This document shows positions 1-7,826 of a DNA stretch of 64,000 nucleotides, in pieces. A program made the translations under genes and the position numbers. Each line of letters begins with the position of its first letter. The stretch's first letter is position 1. Below the pieces are notes generated by a model. That model was given only the letters and a program-made list of their open reading frames with translations, did no database searches and was not told the DNA's origin. This DNA is from Euzebyella saccharophila (lineage in GTDB: Bacteria > Bacteroidota > Bacteroidia > Flavobacteriales > Flavobacteriaceae): NCBI RefSeq assembly GCF_014855495.1, contig NZ_JACYFJ010000001.1, positions 248,001 through 312,000 on the forward strand, written 5' to 3'.

Positions 1-1
1 T

Positions 2-1225
2 ATTGGGGGCGTAGTGATATTTATTCCCCAAATAGCCTTTTTGTTCTTTTTTATTTCCCTTTTGGAAGAATCCGGATATATGAGCCGTGTGGTCTTTTTA
101 ATGGACCGGGTCATGAAACCATTCGGTTTGAGCGGAAAAAGTGTGGTTCCCCTAATTTCGGGTACCGCTTGTGCTATTCCGGCCATTATGGCCACCAGAA
201 CCATTGAAAGTTGGAAAGAACGGTTGATCACCATATTGGTAACTCCGTTTACTACATGCTCCGCGCGGCTGCCCATATACTTAATCATCATTGCACTGAT
301 CATACCCGAAGGAACCTTTCTGGGCCTTGGTTACAAGCCTTTGACCCTCATGCTCCTTTATCTAATTGGTTTTGGGGCCGCGATACTTTCGGCAATGGTT
401 TTGAACAAAATTCTGCAAATCAGAAGCCGACAATTTTTTGTCATTGAAATGCCCAATTACAAACTTCCCTTAGGTAAGAACGTAGCATACACGGTTTGGG
501 AAAAAACAAAAAGTTTTGTGTTGGGAGCTGGTAAGATAATTTTAGCCATCTCCATAGTCCTGTGGTTTTTAGGGTCTAACGGATTTTCGGAAGATTTCCA
601 TAAAGCCGATGAAATTGTAGCGGAAAGGATAGAAACCCAAGGTCTCACAAGGTACAACCAAGAGAACCTTGCTACGACTCTTGCAAACTACAAATCCTCT
701 TTAAACGACAGTGTTTCAGCTGGTATTTATAACATTTCCGAAAAGGCAATTACCGATTCTGTTCGAGTTAAAGAAGAATTACTATTTCAAAATGCCTTAC
801 ATCAAGAAATAGCCAGCCATAAACTGGAAAACTCCTATATAGGGTTAATGGGAAAAGCCATTGAGCCCGTGGTTAGACCCTTAGGCTACGATTGGAAAAT
901 TGGCATTGCCGTACTCACCTCTTTTGCCGCTCGAGAGGTATTCGTCGGCACCTTGGCCACAATTTACAGTGTAGGTAGTGATGAAGAGGAAACTATAAAG
1001 AACAGAATGGCGGCAGAAATCAACCCTGCCACCGGAAAACCTTTGTTCAATTTGGCTTCGGGAATATCTCTATTGCTCTTTTATGCCTTTGCCATGCAGT
1101 GTATGAGCACCTTGGCAATTGTGAAAAGAGAAACGAATACGTGGAAATGGCCGGCCCTACAATTGGTATTCATGAGTGCTTTTGCGTATATTATAGCATT
1201 GGTCGCTTATCAATTTTTAAAATAA
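2..1225 (+). CDS. feoB: Ferrous iron transport protein B, C-terminal part (5' end outside window)
   Basis: FeoB is the inner-membrane Fe(II) permease with an N-terminal G-protein domain. Only the membrane part (about 407 residues) is in the window; the open frame runs off the left edge, so the GTPase domain lies upstream. The sequence shows the family's gate motifs, CAIPAIMATRTI and PFTTCSARLPIY, each with its conserved Cys, then a long periplasmic/linker segment, LTSFAAREVFVGTLATIY, and a final pair of membrane segments. The full family length is about 700 residues. It is followed after 9 bases by a small Cys-rich membrane protein typical of feo operons. The identification is firm; the missing 5' end prevents any statement on start or regulation. 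Confidence 0.95.
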   Translation: MGGVVIFIPQIAFLFFFISLLEESGYMSRVVFLMDRVMKPFGLSGKSVVPLISGTACAIPAIMATRTIESWKERLITILVTPFTTCSARLPIYLIIIALIIPEGTFLGLGYKPLTLMLLYLIGFGAAILSAMVLNKILQIRSRQFFVIEMPNYKLPLGKNVAYTVWEKTKSFVLGAGKIILAISIVLWFLGSNGFSEDFHKADEIVAERIETQGLTRYNQENLATTLANYKSSLNDSVSAGIYNISEKAITDSVRVKEELLFQNALHQEIASHKLENSYIGLMGKAIEPVVRPLGYDWKIGIAVLTSFAAREVFVGTLATIYSVGSDEEETIKNRMAAEINPATGKPLFNLASGISLLLFYAFAMQCMSTLAIVKRETNTWKWPALQLVFMSAFAYIIALVAYQFLK

Positions 1226-1234
1226 TAGAAAACC

Positions 1235-1378
1235 ATGTTTCAAACCATCATCACTTACTTTATTGTATTAATGGCCGTTGGTTATTTGGTTAAAAAATTC
1301 TTTCTACCTCGTTCTTTGTTTAGCGCCAACAAGGGGTCTAAGAAAGCTTGTGGACAAGATGATTGTGGCTGCAGTTGA
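1235..1378 (+). CDS. Small FeoB-associated Cys-rich membrane protein
   Basis: A 47-residue protein starting 9 bases after the feoB stop. Residues 4-23 form one hydrophobic membrane segment, followed by a basic stretch and a C-terminal Cys cluster (C39, C44, C46 in ACGQDDCGCS). This layout matches the FeoB-associated Cys-rich membrane proteins, found downstream of feoB in many bacteria and thought to act with FeoB in iron uptake, perhaps like FeoC. The position and Cys pattern support the call; the molecular role is unknown. Confidence 0.8.
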   Translation: MFQTIITYFIVLMAVGYLVKKFFLPRSLFSANKGSKKACGQDDCGCS

Positions 1379-1494
1379 TAGCACCTCCTTGCTGCTAGAG
1401 AAACTCTAAGTTTCTGCTATTGAGTTAAAAAAAGAATAAATAGCTACTAATAAAATCCAAAAAATGGCGGTAGGTTCGCTTAACTTTTCTTTTT

Positions 1495-3051
1495 TTGAAA
1501 AGCGTAACCTTTAATTCCACTGTGCAAAAGCCATTTAATCTTTTACTTTTTCTATGCGCTCTGTCATCCTTCTCGCAGTCGTTAAGTTCCGTAATCGTAG
1601 ATTCGGCCTCTAAAAAACCGGTGCCCTACGCCACTGTACAGCTCAACAATAGAGGAATGATCACCAATGAAGAAGGACGGTTTAAATTCTCATTGGACGC
1701 ACAAATTCAACCAACAGATTCCCTTTTTATCTCTTGTATTGGCTACGAAAGCATGGGGAAGCCTATTCAGGAATTCAAGGATAGCCTGATTTATTTAAAA
1801 CCGAAGGCCATTGAATTGCGAGAAGTTATCGTATCGAACAAAGAGTACACTCCCAAGGAAATCATAGAATTAGTTGAAGATCATATTGAAAAAAACTACT
1901 ACACCAATTACACCAAAAAAAGGGTTTTCCTTCGCGAAACGTATCAAAATAGGGTCCTAAAGACTGAATATGAAATCAAAAAATCTAGCATTGAGGCCTT
2001 TAACCGAAATTTTCTAGACAGTGTCATCAACACCGTTCCCAAAGAAAATACCTATTACACCGAAATGTTGGGCGACTTGTATGGCGCCGATGATGCCGAT
2101 GAACAAAAGCTAGACCTTATCAAAGCTTCGGAACTTTTTGATAAGAACAAAGACATTGACCTTGAAAAACTGGAAGAAAAGTTCAATGACATCGTCAAAA
2201 AGAATATTAAAACGGATTCCTACTTTAAACTAAAATCAGGTTTGTTCGGCGCCAAAATTGACCCTGAAGATATGGGCGATTTGTTTGAAGAAGAAATAGA
2301 TTCTACCGATGCGGCCGCCCTGAACCAAAAACTGGAGGAAGAACGTAAACAAAAGGAAGACCGCAGAAAGTTTTTCTCCAAATACAAACGGCAAACCCTA
2401 GGCAACCTATTTGCCAACCTGCCTATTTTTGACGATTCTGATTATAACATTCTATTCAAACCAAGGCGTTACGAACTCACACTGGAAAACTTTACCTATT
2501 TGGGCGATCAGGCGGTGTATGTGATTAAATATGTACCTGACGGTTCGCCTGAATTTCAAGGTACGCTCTATATCAACTCAGACGACTTTGCCCTTATCCG
2601 AATGGATTTTGAAAACACCGAACCCCTTCGTGATTTTAGTCTTTTGGGGGTTTCCTTCAATGAATATCTCGCAAAGGGAAGCATCATCTTCGCGAAGGGA
2701 AGCGACCACAAATATCACTTACGCTACTACAATATTATTAAGGGGGTGCAGGCCGGTTTTAAACGCCCCTTGGCCATCATTGAAAAAAACAAAAACGTAA
2801 AAGGTCGTCGCAAACAAAACGAGCTAAAATTGAAAGTAGATGCTTCTTTTGGCAACATCAACCAATATGAATTGGTTGTTTTTGACGAGGAACCCATTAA
2901 CGAAGAGCAATTTGAATACTTTAAAGAAAACAATAAAGTATTACCTACCTATATGCCCAATTACGACCCCAATTTCTGGAAGGGCTACAATATAATCGAA
3001 CCCAACAAAGCCATTAAGGAATTTACCTCGGAAGTAGAATTTACCGATTAA
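1495..3051 (+). CDS. Secreted protein with carboxypeptidase-like regulatory domain
   Basis: 518 residues with an N-terminal signal peptide (hydrophobic LLLFLCALSSFSQS), then a CarboxypepD_reg-like beta-sandwich at about residues 31-108 (PVPYATVQL, TNEEGRFKF). A long region follows that is rich in Lys, Asp and Glu, with a probable coiled segment near residues 215-300. The start is TTG: an in-frame stop lies just upstream, the only nearby ATG (at 1464) is in another frame, and TTG begins a proper signal peptide. It resembles Bacteroidota envelope proteins that carry this domain without a TonB barrel (distantly like DUF5686 proteins). It shares a 4-base stop-codon overlap with the convergent DUF423 gene. 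Function is unknown. Confidence 0.8.
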   Translation: MKSVTFNSTVQKPFNLLLFLCALSSFSQSLSSVIVDSASKKPVPYATVQLNNRGMITNEEGRFKFSLDAQIQPTDSLFISCIGYESMGKPIQEFKDSLIYLKPKAIELREVIVSNKEYTPKEIIELVEDHIEKNYYTNYTKKRVFLRETYQNRVLKTEYEIKKSSIEAFNRNFLDSVINTVPKENTYYTEMLGDLYGADDADEQKLDLIKASELFDKNKDIDLEKLEEKFNDIVKKNIKTDSYFKLKSGLFGAKIDPEDMGDLFEEEIDSTDAAALNQKLEEERKQKEDRRKFFSKYKRQTLGNLFANLPIFDDSDYNILFKPRRYELTLENFTYLGDQAVYVIKYVPDGSPEFQGTLYINSDDFALIRMDFENTEPLRDFSLLGVSFNEYLAKGSIIFAKGSDHKYHLRYYNIIKGVQAGFKRPLAIIEKNKNVKGRRKQNELKLKVDASFGNINQYELVVFDEEPINEEQFEYFKENNKVLPTYMPNYDPNFWKGYNIIEPNKAIKEFTSEVEFTD

Positions 3052-3437
3052 ATCAAATTACGAATTAAGTTGTAAAGCAAAAGTGCCCAACCGGCCACCA
3101 ATAACAAACCGCCCAAGGGTGTGATGGGGCCCAAAAATTTCCATTTTTTGCCTTTGGCGCTGCTTAAGGTCAATCCGTAAATACTAAAGGAAAAAAGAAT
3201 TACCCCAATAATGAAGCAGTAGACCATGGCTGCTTGATGGCCAGTATCCAAATTAAAATTGAACCCTACCATTAACAGAACCAAAGCATGGTACATTTGG
3301 TATTTTACTCCCGTTTCAAAGCTTTTTAGCTGATCTTTGGTAAAGATTTTTTTTAGGGCGTGGGCACCAAAAGCCCCAAAAATTACGGCCAAGAGACCAA
3401 AAAGAGCCCCAAATATTTGAGCGAGCAGAACCATCAT
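3048..3437 (-). CDS. DUF423 family membrane protein
   Basis: 129 residues, almost all hydrophobic, with four predicted membrane helices. The N-terminal GAFGAHALKK and GVKYQMYHAL stretches are the hallmark of the DUF423 (YgdD-like) family of small inner-membrane proteins of unknown function. Length fits the family. Two adjacent ATGs (3437 and 3434) are possible starts. A TATCTTTG -7 promoter box lies 11 bases upstream, immediately next to the terminator of the preceding gene, so the gene seems to have its own promoter and a very short leader. Confidence 0.9.
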   Translation of the reverse strand: MMVLLAQIFGALFGLLAVIFGAFGAHALKKIFTKDQLKSFETGVKYQMYHALVLLMVGFNFNLDTGHQAAMVYCFIIGVILFSFSIYGLTLSSAKGKKWKFLGPITPLGGLLLVAGWALLLYNLIRNLI

Positions 3438-3448
3438 TTATTTTTTTA

Positions 3449-3456
3449 CAAAGATA
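3449..3456 (-). promoter_or_regulatory. -7 box (TATCTTTG) of the DUF423 gene
   Basis: On the minus strand this reads TATCTTTG, an exact match to the Bacteroidota -7 consensus TAnnTTTG. Only 11 bases separate it from the ATG. No good -33 TTG was found at 17-23 bases upstream, because the terminator of the SnoaL-like gene occupies that space. Confidence 0.5.
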
Positions 3457-3462
3457 GAAAGC

Positions 3463-3498
3463 AAAAAAAGACCGACCTCCATCAGAAATCGGTCTTTT
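3463..3498 (-). terminator. Rho-independent terminator after the SnoaL-like gene
   Basis: On the minus strand a 10-bp stem (AAAAGACCGA / TCGGTCTTTT) with a 13-base loop is followed by a run of T (seven A on the plus strand at 3463-3469). It lies about 18 bases past the stop of the SnoaL-like gene. Confidence 0.8.
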
Positions 3499-3515
3499 AA
3501 CAGAAAAATATTCCA

Positions 3516-3881
3516 TTATTCTTCGTCGTAGAAAAACTGCTCTTTTACAATTTTACCATCTTTCACTTCGTAAACAGCTATTTCGGACATTTTTGAACGC
3601 TGCCCCGATGGTTTGTGAGTGGTATCCATATCGAATCTAACGGAAAACCAGTTATTGGCCACTAGCGGCTCTGAAACTTCGGTGTTGTGCACCTCAAAAT
3701 TTTCTTGCCACCACTCCCCTTTTTTCTGTATTCCCTCAAAACCTTCCACATAGGCACCTTCGGCTTTTCCGTCATTTTCAATACTTACAATTTTAGGGCT
3801 ATACAGTTCTTGATATGGTTTTTCAAAATCTCCTTGTTTGCACCATGACACTAATTTTGAAGCAATTTCACTTGTTTCCAT
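3516..3881 (-). CDS. SnoaL-like / NTF2-fold protein
   Basis: 121 residues with no signal peptide. The pattern of an N-terminal helix (ASKLVSWCKQGDFEKPYQELYSP), then GFEGIQKKGEWWQENF, and C-terminal beta strands ending in VYEVKDGKIVKEQFFYD is typical of the SnoaL-like branch of the NTF2 fold. Such proteins are small cytoplasmic proteins, sometimes enzymes or ligand binders. The substrate cannot be told. It is a single gene with its own downstream terminator. The fold call is fairly sure, the function is not. Confidence 0.75.
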   Translation of the reverse strand: METSEIASKLVSWCKQGDFEKPYQELYSPKIVSIENDGKAEGAYVEGFEGIQKKGEWWQENFEVHNTEVSEPLVANNWFSVRFDMDTTHKPSGQRSKMSEIAVYEVKDGKIVKEQFFYDEE

Positions 3882-3983
3882 CTGTTATTTTTTAATTGAT
3901 TACAGTCTCAAGGTACATCATACTAGACTGATGCACAAAAAGCTCCGTAAAAATTTGATGTAAGTTTAAAGTACGAAGGCCAA

Positions 3984-4415
3984 CTAATTTGGCTCAAGTG
4001 GTAGTTTACTTGATAACTGCTTAAAGAGTTGCTCGGTTTCCACCGAATCCTTCAGGTTAATGAAGATTTTGATAGAATCGTGGTGTACCAGCTTTATTTT
4101 GGAGTTCTCAATGTTGTCTGCAAAGACATATACTTTTTTGTCGGTAAGGGAATCTTTGAACTCCCTAAAGACACCTTTTTCCTTGGCAAAGGCCGAAAAT
4201 CCGTTTAGGCGTTCCATTGGCGGGATGCGTTCTTCCAGCAAAACACTATCCAAATCAGAAAATTTAATTTTCTGGTAGTAAAATCCAGACATTACCCGGA
4301 AACCCTCATTATCCGTAGAGGTCCAATTTTTAAAGTGAAGCACGAACGCAAACAAACAGATAATTACGGTAATTACAGCTAAAATATTCCAAAACCAACC
4401 GCGGCCTTCTTTCAT
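3984..4415 (-). CDS. Hypothetical membrane-anchored protein
   Basis: 143 residues. One N-terminal membrane helix (ILAVITVIICLFAFVLHF) is followed by a soluble part with a repeated beta-type pattern (YYQKIKFSDLDSVLLEERIP, KKVYVFADNIENSKIKLV). This vaguely recalls bacterial PH-like domains, but I do not recognise the family. I chose ATG at 4415 because the longer frame begins with TTG at 4430 and adds five residues without support. A TACGTTTG box lies 36 bases upstream of the ATG. Function unknown. Confidence 0.65.
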   Translation of the reverse strand: MKEGRGWFWNILAVITVIICLFAFVLHFKNWTSTDNEGFRVMSGFYYQKIKFSDLDSVLLEERIPPMERLNGFSAFAKEKGVFREFKDSLTDKKVYVFADNIENSKIKLVHHDSIKIFINLKDSVETEQLFKQLSSKLPLEPN

Positions 4416-4450
4416 AGGGTCAACTTTCAAAGTGTTCTACAGGTACTATA

Positions 4451-4458
4451 CAAACGTA
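4451..4458 (-). promoter_or_regulatory. -7 box (TACGTTTG) upstream of the hypothetical membrane protein
   Basis: The minus strand reads TACGTTTG, fitting TAnnTTTG. It is 35 bases before the chosen ATG at 4415. No clear -33 TTG was found at the expected distance, so this is a weak to moderate promoter call. Confidence 0.4.
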
Positions 4459-4589
4459 CAAAAGCCATTAAAATTTTTGTGTCCATAAAATAAATTCTAG
4501 CTGTTATTCAAGTCCGTTTTTAATGCATGTAGGTTCCCAATAGCCCAAAATCATTGACTATCTTCATATCAAATTTTGTAATACATATC

Positions 4590-7223
4590 ATGGGCACCAA
4601 AACCGTTGAAGATAAAAGGCTAGAAGAACACTATTCAAAGAAAAAAGATTGGCTTAAATGGGGGCCGTATCTCAGTGAACGTCAATGGGGAACGGTTCGG
4701 GAAGATTATAGTGCCAATGGCGATGCGTGGAACTACCTTCCACACGACCATGCCCGCAGTAGAACCTACCGTTGGGGCGAAGATGGTATCGCAGGAATTT
4801 CAGATAGGTATTGCAATATTTGTTTTGCCATAGCCCTTTGGAATGGCAAAGACCCCATTTTAAAAGAACGCCTTTTTGGACTGACCGGCCCGGAAGGCAA
4901 TCATGGCGAAGATGTTAAAGAGCTTTATTACTATTTGGAGAACACCCCCAGTCATTCGTACATGAAGCATTTGTACAAGTACCCACAGAATGAATTTCCA
5001 TACGCCCAATTGGTTTCAGAAAACCAAAAGCGCGGCAAACACGAAACGGAATACGAACTGTTGGATACCGGACTCTTTGACAACAACGAGTATTTTGATG
5101 TATATACGGAATATGCCAAGGCTGGCGAAGAGGATACGCTCATCAAGATTTCCATTAGCAATCGAGGACCTCAAACGGCACCCATCAGCTTGCTACCAAC
5201 CGTTTGGATACGAAATTTCTGGAGTTTTACGGGTATGAATGAAAAGCCCGTCATCAAAAAAATAGCGAATGCTAATACGGCAGGCGTTTTTGTGAAGCAC
5301 GAATATGTAGGTGAATATCATTTGTATTTTGACACTCCCCAGAACTACCTTTTCACCGAAAACGAAACCAATACCGAGCGGGTTTTCAATGGTAAAAATG
5401 ACCATCCGTTTAAGAAAGATCTCTTTCATGATGCAGTCGTCAATAATGATTTCTCTATGGCGGAAAAAAATACAGAAGGCACCAAATTTGCTCCTTTTTA
5501 TCAAATGGAAGTTGCCTCCAGGGAAACCAAAACCATACAATTGCGGTTAAGCAAAAACTCCATTGACCAACCTTTTGATACCGATTTTGACCAGGCTTTT
5601 TCGGATAGGATTCAAGAATCGCAAGAATTTCTGGAAAACCTCACCCAAAATTCAACTCCTGAACAACGGGAAATACAAAAACAAGCTTTTGCGGGTCTAC
5701 TGTGGACAAAACAATACTACAACTATGAAGTAGAGCAATGGCTCAACGGAGATCCGGGAAGCCATCCGCCACAAGAAAGAAAATGGGGAAGAAACAGCAG
5801 TTGGACCACTTTTAGAAACCACGACATTCTTTCGATGCCCGACGCTTGGGAATATCCTTGGTTTGCCGCTTGGGATTCCGCTTTTCACTGTGTGACCTTT
5901 TCCATGGTAGACCACGAATTCGCCAAAAAGCAATTGTTGCTCTTTACCAAGGAATGGTACATGGCGGCCAACGGACAAATTCCTGCCTACGAATGGAATT
6001 TCAGTGATGTGAATCCGCCGGTACAGGCATGGGCGGCCATTCAAATTTACCAAATGGAACTCCGTAAAACCGGTAAAGGCGATCTAGACTTCCTTAAACG
6101 AATGTTCAACAAACTGGCACTCAATTTCACATGGTGGGTGAACCGGGAAGATAGCCTCAACAATAATGTTTTTGAAGGTGGATTTTTAGGCTTGGATAAT
6201 ATTGGGGTTTTTGATCGCAGCAACGGAGTGCCCGGTGGAGGAGTATTGGAGCAAGTAGATGGCACCTCATGGATGGCGCTTTATTGTCTCAATATGTTGG
6301 AGATGGCCATAGAGATAGCTAAAGAGGATGCCAGTTTTGAAGATATGTGCATCAAATACTTCGGGCATTTTTGTTTTATAACGGAAGCCCTGAACAAAAT
6401 ATCCGAAGAAGCTGCCGGAGCCTGGGATGAAAACGACGGGTTTTTCTATGACACCCTTATTTTACCCAGTACCGAGCGTATCCCCATAAAAGTCCGGTCC
6501 ATTTCAGGATTGTTGTCGCTCGCCGCCGTACTTAACGTTCGAAAAGAATCTTTAGAAAAGTTGCCAAGGTTTAAATCGAGTATGGGTTGGTATCGTAAAT
6601 ACCGCATGGAGAACAACAAATACCAAGTACTGGAAGAATATGAAGATGGCAAAGATGTGCTACTTTCCTTAGTTCCTCGAAAGCGATTGGATGTGCTTAT
6701 GAGAAGTATTTTGGACGAAGCCGAATTTTTAAGCGACTACGGTATCCGTTCGTTATCAAAGGCTCATGAGGAAACGTACTCCATCAATATTAATGGCGCC
6801 GAATACTGTATCAATTACGAAACCGCTGAATCTACTACTGATTTGTTCGGGGGAAATTCCAACTGGCGCGGCCCCATTTGGATGCCTATGAACTACCTCT
6901 TCATTAGCACCTTTAAAGAATACCACAATCATTTTGAGAATAACCTGAAGTATGCCTACCCTTCCGGAAGTGACAATTACCTGAATTTAAAAGAAATTGC
7001 CTTTGAAATCAGCAAAAGGCTTATTTCTATTTTTAAAGAAGACGAAAACGGCAACCGACCTGTAAACGCACTGCACCAAGAAAAACATCAAGATAAATAT
7101 TTCAAGGACCTCATTCTGTTCTTTGAGTATTTTGATGGGAATAACGGTCGTGGCGTGGGTGCCTCACATCAAACCGGATGGACGGCCCTTGTCGCCAATT
7201 TAATTGAGGAAATAAACAGGTAA
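4590..7223 (+). CDS. GH63-like (MGH1-like) glucosidase
   Basis: 877 residues with no signal peptide, so probably cytoplasmic. An N-terminal beta-rich part (about residues 1-330) precedes an (alpha/alpha)6-barrel. The barrel shows WEYPWFAAWDSAFH, GQIPAYEWNFSDVNPP and GGNSNWRGPIWMPMNYL, motifs shared by GH63/MGH1-like glycosidases, which hydrolyse alpha-glucosidic bonds. The Asp in AWDSAF is a candidate general acid by analogy with E. coli YgjK. I chose ATG at 4590 because the longer frame starts with TTG and adds 12 unconserved residues. It stands alone with no sugar transporter or other CAZyme nearby. The substrate may be an intracellular alpha-glucoside, trehalose-like sugar or mannosyl/glucosylglycerate, and cannot be decided here. 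Confidence 0.85.
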   Translation: MGTKTVEDKRLEEHYSKKKDWLKWGPYLSERQWGTVREDYSANGDAWNYLPHDHARSRTYRWGEDGIAGISDRYCNICFAIALWNGKDPILKERLFGLTGPEGNHGEDVKELYYYLENTPSHSYMKHLYKYPQNEFPYAQLVSENQKRGKHETEYELLDTGLFDNNEYFDVYTEYAKAGEEDTLIKISISNRGPQTAPISLLPTVWIRNFWSFTGMNEKPVIKKIANANTAGVFVKHEYVGEYHLYFDTPQNYLFTENETNTERVFNGKNDHPFKKDLFHDAVVNNDFSMAEKNTEGTKFAPFYQMEVASRETKTIQLRLSKNSIDQPFDTDFDQAFSDRIQESQEFLENLTQNSTPEQREIQKQAFAGLLWTKQYYNYEVEQWLNGDPGSHPPQERKWGRNSSWTTFRNHDILSMPDAWEYPWFAAWDSAFHCVTFSMVDHEFAKKQLLLFTKEWYMAANGQIPAYEWNFSDVNPPVQAWAAIQIYQMELRKTGKGDLDFLKRMFNKLALNFTWWVNREDSLNNNVFEGGFLGLDNIGVFDRSNGVPGGGVLEQVDGTSWMALYCLNMLEMAIEIAKEDASFEDMCIKYFGHFCFITEALNKISEEAAGAWDENDGFFYDTLILPSTERIPIKVRSISGLLSLAAVLNVRKESLEKLPRFKSSMGWYRKYRMENNKYQVLEEYEDGKDVLLSLVPRKRLDVLMRSILDEAEFLSDYGIRSLSKAHEETYSININGAEYCINYETAESTTDLFGGNSNWRGPIWMPMNYLFISTFKEYHNHFENNLKYAYPSGSDNYLNLKEIAFEISKRLISIFKEDENGNRPVNALHQEKHQDKYFKDLILFFEYFDGNNGRGVGASHQTGWTALVANLIEEINR

Positions 7224-7342
7224 AACTAACTCAAATTCAACTAACTGTCTTAATTAGAATAGCTATAAATTAATTGAAAAAATAGCACTTTAACAATGTA
7301 AATTTTATTACAGGTTTTTAAATTTTCTAATTTTAACTAACC

Positions 7343-7744
7343 ATGGTCAAGTTAACTTGCATATTGAGCTCTTTTTTAATCCTTGCGCAAAGTCTTGGTT
7401 TTCATGCCAACGACTTAGCTGAATTGGATGAGCTTTTTAATCATGCAAAGTTCCACCAAGAAACTTACGGCGATAACTTTTTGGTTTTTATGGCCAAACA
7501 CTATGGAGATTTAAAAGCGGAACACGAAAAAGAACATCGAGAAGAAAAGAAAGACCACGAAAAACTTCCCTTTCAGCATCATTGCCATAGTACAACCAGC
7601 AGTACTTACGTAATTCGTGATTTTAGCACAAACTTCCTTAAAATACAGGTTTTTGAAGTAGATGAAACCCATAATTTTTTCTACTCTAATTCTTACCACT
7701 CCTTGGAGGTGGATGAACCTTTTCAACCTCCTAGAGCAGCATAG
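7343..7744 (+). CDS. His/Glu-rich secreted protein preceding the CzcA-type pump
   Basis: 133 residues with an N-terminal signal-like segment (LTCILSSFLILAQSLGFHA). The middle is highly charged and rich in His, Glu and Lys (AEHEKEHREEKKDHEKLPF) and is followed by QHHCHSTT, a likely metal-binding HHCH cluster. It lies 82 bases before the RND pump on the same strand. Such short His-rich proteins are seen at the head of heavy-metal efflux operons in Flavobacteria. A periplasmic metal-binding or metal-sensing role is my inference; no known domain was recognised. Confidence 0.7.
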   Translation: MVKLTCILSSFLILAQSLGFHANDLAELDELFNHAKFHQETYGDNFLVFMAKHYGDLKAEHEKEHREEKKDHEKLPFQHHCHSTTSSTYVIRDFSTNFLKIQVFEVDETHNFFYSNSYHSLEVDEPFQPPRAA

Positions 7745-7826
7745 TCATCACATAGTTACTTTTTGAATCGCCCACCCTTATAATCGGGTAAACAGCTATT
7801 TCTTACTTAATGGATTATGCATAATC

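Noticed and set aside
1399-1415. AGAAACT-CTA-AGTTTCT hairpin after the FeoB partner
   Set aside because: Only a 7-bp stem with no T run immediately after it, so I did not call a terminator.
1464-1513. Upstream ATG for the carboxypeptidase-like protein
   Set aside because: It is out of frame and stops after 16 codons.
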